64,000 bases of DNA, taken from positions 11,778-75,777 of the forward strand of contig CARTDA010000016.1 in assembly GCA_949066965.1 (NCBI GenBank), in the 5' to 3' direction. The notes below the pieces were generated by a model. The model saw nothing but the letters and a program-made list of their open reading frames with translations, was not told the DNA's origin and did not search any database. The DNA is from COE1 sp949066965 (lineage in GTDB: Bacteria > Bacillota > Clostridia > Lachnospirales > Lachnospiraceae). This document shows, piece after piece, positions 1 through 8,441 of the stretch. A program made the position numbers and the translations under genes. Numbering within the stretch: the first letter of the stretch is position 1; the number at the start of each line of letters is the position of its first letter.

Positions 1-410
1 ACGGTTGCCCTTCTCGCATCCACTGATGTCGCCGTGGTGGGCGTTGTGTCCGTATTCTGTGCTGGCGCATCAGATGCCTGAATGGTCTTTATCTTTGATT
101 TGTCAGCTACTTTTACAAGATCCCCTCTTATAAAGCCTTTTGTGCTGGCATCCACATACACCTGATACCATTCCTTTCCGTCTGTACCAGTTGTCTTGCC
201 AATAATATCTACCGTTCCACCCTGTTTCACACTTCCAAGCGCCTCGCTCGAAGCATCTGCCGAAGCCCTTATCTTTGCACTCGCCACGGAGACTGTGCCC
301 TGCTCGTCGGCAAGACACACAAACCCAATGCTCATAACCATGCAGAACAGAACCACAGCCAGCACATGCCTGATTCCCCTGATGGTAGCTCTTTTTGTAT
401 TTTTTCTCAT
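1..410 (-). CDS. Secreted SH3-domain protein, N-terminal part (runs off window)
   Basis: The reading frame is open from an ATG at 410 to the window edge (136 codons seen). An AGGGAG ribosome site lies 6 bases before the start, and the gene begins 14 bases after the purD stop, so it is probably the tail of the pur transcript. Residues 1-35 form a signal peptide or anchor: basic start, then a hydrophobic run ending VCLADEQ. Residues 38-100 have the pattern of a bacterial SH3 domain: VSVASAKIRASADASSEALG, then GxxVDIIGKT, WYQVYV, GFIRGDLV. This fold usually binds cell-wall peptide or glycan. A Thr/Ala/Pro-rich linker follows, so a further domain such as a wall hydrolase may lie beyond the edge. 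The exact function is unknown. Confidence 0.75.
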   Translation of the reverse strand, partial: MRKNTKRATIRGIRHVLAVVLFCMVMSIGFVCLADEQGTVSVASAKIRASADASSEALGSVKQGGTVDIIGKTTGTDGKEWYQVYVDASTKGFIRGDLVKVADKSKIKTIQASDAPAQNTDTTPTTATSVDARRAT

Positions 411-424
411 ATTTTTACTCCCTG

Positions 425-1708
425 TTACGCCTCATCTATTGCTTTTCCAATATCATGACGCATGTATTTATTGTCAAAATCTACCCACTCTGTTGCCGCA
501 TAGGCATTCGCCCTCGCTTCCTTCAAGTCAGCGCCTTTGGCTGTCACGCCCAGGACACGGCCTCCATTTGTCACAAACCTTCCGTTCTCATCAAGCTTTG
601 TTCCTGCGTGGAAACAATAATATCCCTCTTTCCCTTCAAAAGTATCCAGTCCCCTGATTTCAAGCCCTTTCTCATAATGGACAGGGTAACCATCACTTGC
701 AAGCACGACACAGACTGCCGCGTTGTCCTCAAACTGAAGGTCAATCGTGTCAAGCCTGCCGTCAATGCAGGCTTCCATGACATCAATAATATCATTTTTC
801 ATGCGTGGGAGCACCACCTGCGCCTCGGGGTCGCCAAACCGTGCATTGTACTCAAGCACCCTTGGACCCTTGGGCGTCAGCATCAGGCCAAAGAAAATGA
901 TTCCCTTGAACGGCCGCCCTTCCGCCGCCATGGCATCAACGGTTGCCTGATAGATATGCTCACGGCAGAATGCATCCACCTCGTCGGTATAAAACGGACT
1001 GGGTGAAAATGTACCCATACCGCCGGTATTCAGTCCCTGGTCGCCGTCCTTCGCACGCTTATGATCCTGCGCACTGGTCATTGTCCTGATTGTCTTGCCA
1101 TCCACATAGGACAATACCGACACCTCGCGCCCCGTCATAAATTCCTCAATGACCATGCGGTTTCCGGCAGTTCCAAACTGCTTGTCCAGCATGATGGAGC
1201 GAACCCCCTCCTTAGCCTCCTCAAGTGTATTGCAGATGAGCACGCCCTTACCAAGCGCAAGTCCGTCTGCCTTCAGCACGATGGGAAAGTTTGCCGTCTC
1301 CAGATATGCCAGCGCCTTGTCGGCATCATCAAAATTCTCATACGCCGCAGTGGGAATATGATATTTTTTCATCAGATCCTTGGAAAACGCCTTGGAGCCT
1401 TCCAGGACTGCCGCATTTTTCCGCGGTCCAAATACCCGCAGCCCCTCTGCCTCAAACACGTCGACCACACCGCCCACCAGCGGGTCGTCCATGCCGATGA
1501 TGGTAAGGTCTATCTGGTTCTCCTTTGCAAACGCCGCAAGCTTGTCAAACTCCATTGCGCCGATTGCGACACACTCTGCTATCTGTCCGATTCCGGCATT
1601 TCCGGGCGCACAGTATATCTTGTCAACCCTTGGGCTTTTCGCTACGCTTGCTGCAATGGCATGCTCCCGTCCGCCGCTTCCTACGATTAATACCCTCATT
1701 TTTGTCAT
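425..1708 (-). CDS. purD: Phosphoribosylamine-glycine ligase (GARS)
   Basis: Catalyses ATP + glycine + 5-phosphoribosylamine to glycinamide ribonucleotide, step 2 of purine synthesis, in the cytoplasm. The 427-residue length is normal for PurD. The N-terminus VLIVGSGGREHAIA is the family signature. The ATP-grasp core is visible as FPIVLKADGLALGKGV, the HKRAKDGDQGLNTGGMG loop and YNARFGDPEAQ near residue 290. The start at 1708 has AAGGA about 7 bases upstream. It sits 22 bases after purN in an operon read purE-purM-purN-purD. No defects seen. Confidence 0.97.
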   Translation of the reverse strand: MTKMRVLIVGSGGREHAIAASVAKSPRVDKIYCAPGNAGIGQIAECVAIGAMEFDKLAAFAKENQIDLTIIGMDDPLVGGVVDVFEAEGLRVFGPRKNAAVLEGSKAFSKDLMKKYHIPTAAYENFDDADKALAYLETANFPIVLKADGLALGKGVLICNTLEEAKEGVRSIMLDKQFGTAGNRMVIEEFMTGREVSVLSYVDGKTIRTMTSAQDHKRAKDGDQGLNTGGMGTFSPSPFYTDEVDAFCREHIYQATVDAMAAEGRPFKGIIFFGLMLTPKGPRVLEYNARFGDPEAQVVLPRMKNDIIDVMEACIDGRLDTIDLQFEDNAAVCVVLASDGYPVHYEKGLEIRGLDTFEGKEGYYCFHAGTKLDENGRFVTNGGRVLGVTAKGADLKEARANAYAATEWVDFDNKYMRHDIGKAIDEA

Positions 1709-1730
1709 TCATGTCCTTTCTGTATGTATT

Positions 1731-2327
1731 TTAAGAAATCTGTCCATTCGCTATCATATCAATTGCCCTGGGAAGAATCTGCCACTCGGCCTGCTCCATC
1801 ACCCGCCGCTGCAAAATTTCCGGCGTGTCGTCAGGCAGTACCCCAACCGCCTTTTGCAGGATGATTGGTCCTGTGTCCGTGCCTTCGTCCACAAAATGAA
1901 CCGTTGCCCCGGTAACCTTGACCCCGCGCGCAAGCGCCGCCTCATGCACCTTCAGTCCATAATATCCTTTTCCGCAGAAAGACGGAATCAGTGACGGATG
2001 AATATTGATGATGCGTCCCTGATATTTTGTAATCATGGCTGGCGGTAAAACGACAAGAAAACCGGCAAGCACAACCAAATCCGGCGCTGCCTCATCCACA
2101 CATTTCAGAAGCGCCTCGTTGAAAAGCGCCCTGTCCCCATAATCCTTTGGCGATACTGCCACCGCGTCAATTCCTTTGTTCCGCGCCCTTTCCAGCGCAA
2201 ATGCTTTCTTATTGTTGCTGATAACCCGCACAATCTCTGCATTCGTAATCGAACCGGACTCCATGGCGTCCATGACTGCCTGAAGATTGGTGCCGCCGCC
2301 GGATACGCACACGCATATTTTTAGCAT
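1731..2327 (-). CDS. purN: Phosphoribosylglycinamide formyltransferase
   Basis: Transfers a formyl group from 10-formyl-tetrahydrofolate to GAR, step 3 of purine synthesis. At 198 residues it matches PurN (folate-dependent) rather than the larger ATP-dependent PurT. N-terminal VSGGGTNLQAVMDA is the phosphate-binding loop. The catalytic Asn-His-Asp set is visible in IINIHPSLIPSF, HFVDEGTDTGPI and the following D. GGGAG lies 7 bases before the ATG. The gene overlaps the end of purM by 7 bases, which suggests translational coupling. Confidence 0.96.
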   Translation of the reverse strand: MLKICVCVSGGGTNLQAVMDAMESGSITNAEIVRVISNNKKAFALERARNKGIDAVAVSPKDYGDRALFNEALLKCVDEAAPDLVVLAGFLVVLPPAMITKYQGRIINIHPSLIPSFCGKGYYGLKVHEAALARGVKVTGATVHFVDEGTDTGPIILQKAVGVLPDDTPEILQRRVMEQAEWQILPRAIDMIANGQIS

Positions 2328-3346
2328 ATTGTTACTCCCTTTTCGCCATCCTTGATTTCACCGATTACATAACAGTTCTCGCCTGCCGCCCTGACTGCCG
2401 CAATCGTCTTGTCAACATCAGCAGGATCGACTGCCACAATCATGCCGACACCCATATTGTACGTATTGTACATCACATGCTCGTCAATGCCGCCCTTTTT
2501 CTGCAGAAGCCGGAATATAGCCGGAACCTCATAGCTGTCCTTTCTGATGACAGCCTGCACCCCGTCATGGAGCATTCTGGGAACATTCTCATAAAAGCCG
2601 CCGCCCGTGATATGGCTGCACGCCTTAATCCTGACGCCACTGTCCTGGATGCCCTTAAGCGCCTTTACGTAGATAATCGTAGGCTCAAGCAGCGTCTCGC
2701 CGAGTGTCTTCCCCAGCTCGTCATAATAAGTATCAAGGCTTTCCCTGGTCATGTCAAACACTTTCCTGACAAGGGAAAAACCATTGCTGTGCACGCCGCT
2801 TGATGCGATTCCGACCAGCACGTCGCCTGCCTTTAAATCCGCTCCCGTAATCAAATCCTTCTCGTCAACCACGCCGACTGCAAATCCGGCAAGGTCGTAC
2901 TCGTCCTCCGGCATCAGTCCCGGGTGCTCTGCCGTCTCACCGCCGATTAGCGCCGCCCCGCACTGTTTGCAGCCCTCCGCCACGCCGGAAACGATTGTGG
3001 CAATCTTTTCCGGCTCATTCTTTCCACATGCGATGTAATCCAGGAAGAATAACGGCTCCCCGCCCGCACATGCAATATCATTGACACACATCGCCACGCA
3101 GTCAATTCCGACCGTGTCGTGTTTGTCCATCAAAAATGCCAGTTTAATTTTTGTGCCAACCCCGTCGGTTCCAGAGACAAGGGTAGGCTTCTCCATGCCC
3201 TTAAATTTTTCCATGGAAAAAGCGCCGGAAAACCCGCCGATTCCACCGAGCACTTCCGGTCTCATCGTTCCTTTTATATGCTTCTTTATCAGCTCCACCG
3301 ACTGATAACCTGCCTCTATATCAACACCTGCATTCTTGTAATCCAT
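2321..3346 (-). CDS. purM: Phosphoribosylformylglycinamidine cyclo-ligase (AIRS)
   Basis: ATP-dependent closure of FGAM to aminoimidazole ribonucleotide, step 5 of purine synthesis; it works as a dimer. The sequence YKNAGVDIEAGYQSVELIKK, SGTDGVGTKIKLAF, IGGETAEHPG and ACSHITGGGFYENV are AIRS hallmarks. An in-frame ATG at 3352 lies inside the GGGGGATG ribosome site; the ATG at 3346 has GGGGG at proper spacing and is preferred. The purE stop is 15 bases upstream. The FGAM synthase genes (purL/purQ/purS) and purF are not in the window. Confidence 0.96.
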   Translation of the reverse strand: MDYKNAGVDIEAGYQSVELIKKHIKGTMRPEVLGGIGGFSGAFSMEKFKGMEKPTLVSGTDGVGTKIKLAFLMDKHDTVGIDCVAMCVNDIACAGGEPLFFLDYIACGKNEPEKIATIVSGVAEGCKQCGAALIGGETAEHPGLMPEDEYDLAGFAVGVVDEKDLITGADLKAGDVLVGIASSGVHSNGFSLVRKVFDMTRESLDTYYDELGKTLGETLLEPTIIYVKALKGIQDSGVRIKACSHITGGGFYENVPRMLHDGVQAVIRKDSYEVPAIFRLLQKKGGIDEHVMYNTYNMGVGMIVAVDPADVDKTIAAVRAAGENCYVIGEIKDGEKGVTIC

Positions 3347-3361
3347 GTTCATCCCCCATTC

Positions 3362-3871
3362 TTATTTTCTGAGATACTCCTGGTATCCGGTTTCCTGAAG
3401 TCTGGCATCCTTTGCCTCAACCTGTTCCCTGAGTTTTGCAGCGTAATCCTTCAGCTTTGCAAGCAGGCCGCTGTCTGACGTTGCCAGTATCTTTGCAGCC
3501 AGAAGTCCGGCATTCGCACCGCCATTGATTGCGACTGTCGCGACAGGGATGCCTGACGGCATCTGCACAATCGAGTAAAGGGAGTCTCGTCCTCCCAGTG
3601 AAGTCGTATGCATCGGTATCCCGATGACAGGCATCGGAAAAATCGCCGCACACATTCCAGGCAGATGGGCTGCCATGCCTGCCCCGGCAATGATTACTTT
3701 AAAACCTTTCTCCTCCGCTGTCCTGGCATATTCAAAAAACACATCCGGCTCCCTGTGTGCCGAGATAATCCGCATCTCGTAGGAAATCCCAAGCTCCTCC
3801 AGTATATCTGCCGCCTTTGCCATAACAGGCATATCGGAATCAGAACCCATTACAATACCAACCTGTGCCAT
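3362..3871 (-). CDS. purE: N5-carboxyaminoimidazole ribonucleotide mutase
   Basis: Class I PurE, which converts N5-CAIR to CAIR. Seen: VGIVMGSDSDMPVM at the N-terminus, ISAHREPD (catalytic His) and AGMAAHLPG. The length of 169 residues is typical. A longer frame starts at 3886, but AGGAGG lies just upstream of the ATG at 3871, so that start is used. It is the first gene of the operon, with a candidate promoter 70 bases upstream. A PurK partner is not present in the window. Confidence 0.96.
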   Translation of the reverse strand: MAQVGIVMGSDSDMPVMAKAADILEELGISYEMRIISAHREPDVFFEYARTAEEKGFKVIIAGAGMAAHLPGMCAAIFPMPVIGIPMHTTSLGGRDSLYSIVQMPSGIPVATVAINGGANAGLLAAKILATSDSGLLAKLKDYAAKLREQVEAKDARLQETGYQEYLRK

Positions 3872-3940
3872 ATTTAACCTCCTCATATATCATCTCACTA
3901 TAAAAGATTCGTAAATCCAATCTTATGCATACTTATTTAT

Positions 3941-3969
3941 AGTTTACAAATAATATTTTCATACGTCAA
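3941..3969 (-). promoter_or_regulatory. Candidate purE operon promoter
   Basis: On the minus strand, TTGACG and TAAACT are separated by 17 bases, in the 160-base gap between the terminator of the aminopeptidase gene and purE. The -35 is strong and the -10 weak. No purine riboswitch core was recognised between it and the gene. Confidence 0.5.
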
Positions 3970-4006
3970 CTAATTCTTTGTAAATTCGCGAAAAAAGCCA
4001 AAAATC

Positions 4007-4034
4007 GAGCAGGGGAAAAAGCTTTCCCCTGCTC
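4007..4034 (-). terminator. Intrinsic terminator after the aminopeptidase gene
   Basis: A perfect 12-bp stem GAGCAGGGGAAA/TTTCCCCTGCTC with a 4-base loop. On the minus strand it is followed by GATTTTTGGCTTTTTT. It closes the pyrF-to-aminopeptidase transcript. Confidence 0.9.
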
Positions 4035-4049
4035 CATGGTGTTTCCATA

Positions 4050-6125
4050 TCATTCCGCATCAAAGGCAGCATTCAGTTCCTGCGTGCCTGCAAGCACAAA
4101 CCTGCCGTTCTCAATAATCGGATATGCGTTGTCATCCTTGTCGTAGGCCACAATCGACCCCAGTTCATCATACGGAATTGTAATATCTGTGTGGCATGCA
4201 AAGTACGCTTTGGAAGAATCCGTCTTTCTCAGCGCTGAGATGGAATTTTCCTTCGCCACAACCTCCCTGCCATCCTCATTGTATACCTTTACCTCCTCGC
4301 ACCTTGAATAGCAGGTATCACCAATCGCAAAATGCGGTCCAGTCTTCTCCGCAATCAAAATCGGAAAAAGGCCGTCAATGCCATACTTCTTTGCTGTCAT
4401 ATATGCAGTGGTGTTCGTGCCGATTGCAAACTCCCCCATGGGAAGCGAATCGTAATGGAACAGCAGATTCGCCTTGATATAATCCTTATTTTCCTTCTCG
4501 CTGTCAAAATTCGTACAGTTATAATCCGCTGTCATGCCTTCACGGAAGTCAATCTCAAGATTATGGTATTCCAGCTCGTTCAAAAAGACACGGCTGACAT
4601 GGAGCTTTCCGTTGGTTCCCTCAAGCACAGGCGATGTAAACACCTCGCCAACCGGAATGTTGACATCTGCGACGCAGTTCTCAAAAATTGCCTCCTTCTC
4701 GGGATTTGTCAGCGGATACAGTGCCACGCGCAGGTCTGTCTTATTGCCATTCATGCCCTTTATCTCCACATACGCCGCCCTGTTGAGCGTGTCAATCATC
4801 GTCGCCTGTATGCGCTCATATGTCGTATAGTCGAGTGTATTGAGCTTTATCGTCTCGTCAAATATTTCCGGAAAATGTTCCCCGATACTTGGAACCGGAA
4901 ACGCAATAATCGTAAAACTCCGCTCCTCCTGGTTGATATATCGGCTCACGATATCTGCCGATGCACCCTTCAATTCCGCCGACAGTTTCTGCTGGGCTTC
5001 ATCCAGGCTGCATGCCTCCTTTATGGACGCCGGCGCAAACGGCGCCTCACCAAACACTTCAATCACTGCCGGTCCCGCATACTTTGCCGCCTTATCCTTC
5101 ACTTCCTCGTATGCTGCCGAAAGTACCTCCAATTTTCTGTTCACAAGCCTTTTGTCGAGAAAAAGTGCAATGTCGTCCTTGTGGTCATACAGAAACTGTC
5201 TGTTGGCATCCGCGCCAAAATATCCTTTTTTGCGCACTACCGTCTTTGTAAAAATGGTATTCTCACTTCTGTATATGGTTGGCTGTAATCCCATTTTCGT
5301 AAAATTCCCAACTGCCGCCCTTACTACACGTTCAAATCCAAGCATATAGTGCAGGTCAACCGTCTCCTTTTTGGCAAGGTCAATATGTGCCTTGGCAAAC
5401 CCGATGCGGTATCCCTCTGTATAAGTATCTGCCATCAGCTGTATGCGTTCCTCGGGCAGGGCATTTAAATACAGCGCCATTTGTTCCACGCCCGGCGACA
5501 CATATTCCCCATATCTGTACAGATAGCTGATATCGTTGAAGTCACTGTCCATCACGATTCTCACCGCAAAGTCACAGTCCGCGTCGACAAGGCTTCGCAC
5601 CCGCTGCCGCGCATCTGTCTCGGAGTAGTCGCTCACAAACCAATACAGTGTTTCCCTTATGTCCTCAATATTCGGAACTGCCGCTTTCTCCGGCAGATTT
5701 CCCAGCGCTGTCTCCGAATACGCGTATGCAAACGCATTGTATATCTCCACAAACAGCTCCATACGGATTACCATGTCCTCCATTCTCTGCTCAAAAGCAT
5801 ACGGAATCATTGCCCGAAGCTCCGTGTAGAGAAACGAGAGCATCTGCCCCATTTCCTGTCCGAATTTTTTACAGGCAAACGCCGGATTGGCATAGCTCAC
5901 ATCATAGTTTGCCCCCATGATGTCCGCATACAATGACGCATTCTGCGCCCGCAGCGCTTCCACGCCGGCTACTTTCCCCATATTGTCATATGCATCTGTA
6001 ACCAGCAGAATAAAATCCGCGGTTTTCCTGTAAAATTCCTTATAAATGCCGGCAACCTCCTGTGCTGCCGCAATCTCCCTGATTCTATCACAAGTAAGCT
6101 TATATCTCTCTGTAACCATATCCAT
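4050..6125 (-). CDS. M29-type metallo-aminopeptidase with long N-terminal extension
   Basis: Cytoplasmic peptidase that removes N-terminal residues using a two-metal site. The C-terminal ~400 residues carry the M29 (AmpS/AmpT) pattern: PVGEVFTSPV (metal Glu), MGEFAIGTNT (metal/catalytic Glu), KTGPHFAIGDTCY (His and Tyr), and HTDI (His, Asp). M29 enzymes are usually about 410 residues; this one has 691. The extra ~290 N-terminal residues are helix-rich (for example YKEFYRKTADFILLVTDAYD) and have no domain I recognise. The start at 6125 is 2 bases after the upstream stop; an ATG at 6119 has AGGG better placed and may be the true start. It is the last gene of the pyr transcript. Confidence 0.85.
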   Translation of the reverse strand: MDMVTERYKLTCDRIREIAAAQEVAGIYKEFYRKTADFILLVTDAYDNMGKVAGVEALRAQNASLYADIMGANYDVSYANPAFACKKFGQEMGQMLSFLYTELRAMIPYAFEQRMEDMVIRMELFVEIYNAFAYAYSETALGNLPEKAAVPNIEDIRETLYWFVSDYSETDARQRVRSLVDADCDFAVRIVMDSDFNDISYLYRYGEYVSPGVEQMALYLNALPEERIQLMADTYTEGYRIGFAKAHIDLAKKETVDLHYMLGFERVVRAAVGNFTKMGLQPTIYRSENTIFTKTVVRKKGYFGADANRQFLYDHKDDIALFLDKRLVNRKLEVLSAAYEEVKDKAAKYAGPAVIEVFGEAPFAPASIKEACSLDEAQQKLSAELKGASADIVSRYINQEERSFTIIAFPVPSIGEHFPEIFDETIKLNTLDYTTYERIQATMIDTLNRAAYVEIKGMNGNKTDLRVALYPLTNPEKEAIFENCVADVNIPVGEVFTSPVLEGTNGKLHVSRVFLNELEYHNLEIDFREGMTADYNCTNFDSEKENKDYIKANLLFHYDSLPMGEFAIGTNTTAYMTAKKYGIDGLFPILIAEKTGPHFAIGDTCYSRCEEVKVYNEDGREVVAKENSISALRKTDSSKAYFACHTDITIPYDELGSIVAYDKDDNAYPIIENGRFVLAGTQELNAAFDAE

Positions 6126-6127
6126 CC

Positions 6128-6454
6128 CTAAACCACTCCCAAATACAAAATAATGCCGCCAGCAATTACCGTCAGGGCATTTAACAAAATTCCGATGACC
6201 GGAAAAATATGGAAAATATCTTTTTCCATCAGCGAACGTATTCCGAGAACCAGCCCTGCAACCGCATATACCGCGGAAAGAATCACCACCGCTCCATACT
6301 GCATCAATGCAGTCCCCTTATTCTGATAGGTCAGGTGCACTGCAAGGCTAATTGAAACAGTCGCTATCAGCCCTAATATGGATGACATCACGCCCCACTT
6401 AGGATTTTTCTTATCTGTAAAAATATACCCTGTTTTTCCAAAAATTCGAAGCAT
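6128..6454 (-). CDS. Small integral membrane protein, unknown function
   Basis: 108 residues from the ATG at 6454, which has GGGAGGG just upstream; the longer frame from 6484 lacks a ribosome site. Three hydrophobic stretches are visible: GVMSSILGLIATVSISLAVHL, YGAVVILSAVYAVAGLVLGI and IFPVIGILLNALTVIAGGII, so it is probably a three-helix membrane protein with no charged active site. It resembles short conserved Lachnospiraceae proteins placed in DUF families (possibly DUF6142; unchecked). It lies 2 bases before the aminopeptidase gene and is surely co-transcribed with it. Confidence 0.75.
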   Translation of the reverse strand: MLRIFGKTGYIFTDKKNPKWGVMSSILGLIATVSISLAVHLTYQNKGTALMQYGAVVILSAVYAVAGLVLGIRSLMEKDIFHIFPVIGILLNALTVIAGGIILYLGVV

Positions 6455-6536
6455 ATTCCCTCCCATATGAAATGGGCATTCCATACGAAATGCCCACCCG
6501 TGTGCCGGACACAGACAGAACTGTCGTCCGTATGCA

Positions 6537-6689
6537 TCAAAACAGTATCCTGGATTTACCAGCCAGAAGCCTGCCGCCGCTGATTAAAAGCAGTACACCG
6601 CCTGCGACTCCTGCCACAATGGAAATCACGCCTATCACGATGGCAAGTGCCCCGGAACGTCCCATTATTTTATACACTTTCTCATCCAT
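6537..6689 (-). CDS. 50-residue single-helix membrane peptide
   Basis: A short open frame from ATG at 6689 to TGA at 6537 with GAAGGAG about 10 bases upstream. It encodes a short polar start (MDEKVYKIMGRSG), one strongly hydrophobic helix rich in Gly/Ala/Val/Ile (ALAIVIGVISIVAGVAGGVL) and a basic tail (GGRLLAGKSRILF). The pattern is that of a one-pass peptide with the basic end inside. It lies 33 bases after pyrE and before the 108-residue membrane protein. Its function is unknown. A frame in the opposite direction over the same bases has no ribosome site. Confidence 0.65.
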   Translation of the reverse strand: MDEKVYKIMGRSGALAIVIGVISIVAGVAGGVLLLISGGRLLAGKSRILF

Positions 6690-6722
6690 GCCATTTTCTC
6701 TCCTTCAGGTTTCCCCATCATT

Positions 6723-7397
6723 TTATTTTGCACCATACTGCGCATAATATGCCTCTATGGCTTCTTTCATTCTGTCGTCAATGATCACCCTGCCATTGTA
6801 ATTCCTATTGTACAGATGCTCCACAACCTCCTCCATGGTCACAATGGCGCCCGTCTCTATCCCATATACTTCCCGGATTTCTGCAAGCGCGTTCTTCTGG
6901 GTTTTTCCGCGCTCCTGACGGTTCAGGCTCACCATCAGCCCCACGACGTCCACATTTGCCTGTGCCTTTAAAATCGGAAATGTCTCCTCGATTGATTTCC
7001 CCGAGGTGGTGACATCCTCGATAATGACAACCCTGTCCCCGTCATTTAAGTCGCTTCCAAGGAGGATTCCCACATCACCGTGATCCTTGGCTTCCTTTCT
7101 GTTTGAGCAGTATCTGATATCCCTGCCATACAGCGAGCTAAACGCCATCGTCGTTGCAACCGCAAGCGGAATTCCCTTATAAGCCGGTCCAAATAACACG
7201 TCAAAATCCGTACCGTAGTTGTCATGAATCGCCTTTGCATAATACTCGCCAAGCTTCCTGAGCTGTGAGCCCGTGACATATGCCCCCGCATTCATGAAAA
7301 ACGGCGATTTTCTGCCGCTCTTTAATGTAAACTCGCCGAACTTGAGCACATTGCTGTCGACCATAAACTCTATAAACTCTTTTTTGTACTGTTCCAT
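6723..7397 (-). CDS. pyrE: Orotate phosphoribosyltransferase
   Basis: Joins orotate and PRPP to form OMP. The length of 224 residues fits. Seen: FTLKSGRKSPFFMNAG near residue 25 and the PRPP loop RVVIIEDVTTSGKS near residue 125, with YCSNRKEAKDHG between them. GGAGG lies 9 bases before the start. It follows pyrF by 15 bases. The other pyrimidine genes are not in this window. Confidence 0.96.
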   Translation of the reverse strand: MEQYKKEFIEFMVDSNVLKFGEFTLKSGRKSPFFMNAGAYVTGSQLRKLGEYYAKAIHDNYGTDFDVLFGPAYKGIPLAVATTMAFSSLYGRDIRYCSNRKEAKDHGDVGILLGSDLNDGDRVVIIEDVTTSGKSIEETFPILKAQANVDVVGLMVSLNRQERGKTQKNALAEIREVYGIETGAIVTMEEVVEHLYNRNYNGRVIIDDRMKEAIEAYYAQYGAK

Positions 7398-7412
7398 CTT
7401 CTTACGCCTCCG

Positions 7413-8390
7413 TTACTTTCCGACACTTGCAAATGCCTGATCAATATCCGTAATCATGTCAATGACTGCCTGCCTTGACGCATCCGCGTAATTATATGTG
7501 CCAAACCTGCTGTATTTCTCATTCTGGTATGCCGCGATAATCCCCCTTGACGAGTTCACAATCGCGCCAAGCCTGTTGTCATCAAAAAAGTGTATCAAAT
7601 CTTTTCCTGTCCCGCCCTGTGCACCATAACCGGGCACGAGAATGAATGATTTCGGCATCACCCTGCGCAGCGCCCTGCCCTGCTCAGGATACGTGGCGCC
7701 CACCACCGCACCGATATGGCTGTAGCCCTTCTCACCCATCAGCTGGCTGCTCCACTCAGCAACCTTCTCACCGACAATTTCATAAAGCGGCTTCTCCCCA
7801 GAGTCAGTCCCTCCGGCTTCTTCGCCTGCCGAGCCTGTGCGTACCTGCCTGTCCTGAAATTCGCCGCTGCTCGGATTGGAGGTCTTGACCAGTATAAAAA
7901 TGCCTTTCTTTTCTTCCTTGCACACATCAATAAAGGGCTGTACACCATCTGAACCGAGATAGGGATTGACCGTCACAAAGTCCTCGTCGAATCCTGCACA
8001 CAGGCTGCTTCCTACCTGCACCCTGCCAAGATGTGCCGTTGCATAGGCTGCCGAGGTTGATCCGATATCACCGCGCTTGATGTCACCGATTACCACAAGC
8101 CCTTTTTCCCTGCAGTAGTCGACCGTTTTCTGGAATGCCCTAAGCCCGGGAATGCCGAACTGCTCATACATCGCAATCTGCGGCTTGACGGCCGGAATCA
8201 GATCGTATGTCTTGTCTATGATTCCCTTGTTGAAAAGCCACACTGCCTCCGCTGCGCCTTCGAGCGTCTCTCCTTTTTCCGCAAAAGCTGCTTTCTGAAT
8301 ATGCTCGGGGACGAACTTCATTGTGGGGTCAAGTCCCACCACGATGGGCGCCCCTGTCTTTTGAATTTTCTCAATGAGTTTATCAATCAT
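7413..8390 (-). CDS. pyrF: Orotidine 5'-phosphate decarboxylase, long (subfamily 2) form
   Basis: Decarboxylates OMP to UMP. PIVVGLDPTMKFVP, VVIGDIKRGDIGSTSAAYA (the Lys-Asp catalytic set) and ILVPGYGAQGGTGKDL mark the larger PyrF subfamily seen in clostridia, about 300 residues rather than 230. An insert near residues 185-205 is Glu/Gly-rich (SAGEEAGGTDSGEKP) and probably a surface loop. GGGAG precedes the ATG. It is the first gene of the pyrF-pyrE-membrane-peptide-aminopeptidase transcript and begins 51 bases after nrdD; no terminator separates them. Confidence 0.95.
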   Translation of the reverse strand: MIDKLIEKIQKTGAPIVVGLDPTMKFVPEHIQKAAFAEKGETLEGAAEAVWLFNKGIIDKTYDLIPAVKPQIAMYEQFGIPGLRAFQKTVDYCREKGLVVIGDIKRGDIGSTSAAYATAHLGRVQVGSSLCAGFDEDFVTVNPYLGSDGVQPFIDVCKEEKKGIFILVKTSNPSSGEFQDRQVRTGSAGEEAGGTDSGEKPLYEIVGEKVAEWSSQLMGEKGYSHIGAVVGATYPEQGRALRRVMPKSFILVPGYGAQGGTGKDLIHFFDDNRLGAIVNSSRGIIAAYQNEKYSRFGTYNYADASRQAVIDMITDIDQAFASVGK

Positions 8391-8441
8391 AATGTACTCT
8401 CCCTGTATCGTTATTTATGCCATCTGGGGTATTTATATGCA

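Noticed and set aside
395..1006. Plus-strand open frame of 203 codons over purD
   Set aside because: Antisense shadow of purD, no ribosome site and no known motif.
3887..4006. Purine riboswitch upstream of purE
   Set aside because: I could not find the conserved three-way junction core; only a promoter is supported.
4332..5288. 318-codon plus-strand frame
   Set aside because: Antisense to the aminopeptidase, Cys/His/Leu-rich shadow composition, no ribosome site.
6472..6747. 91-codon plus-strand frame
   Set aside because: No ribosome site; covers the better-supported 50-residue minus-strand membrane peptide.
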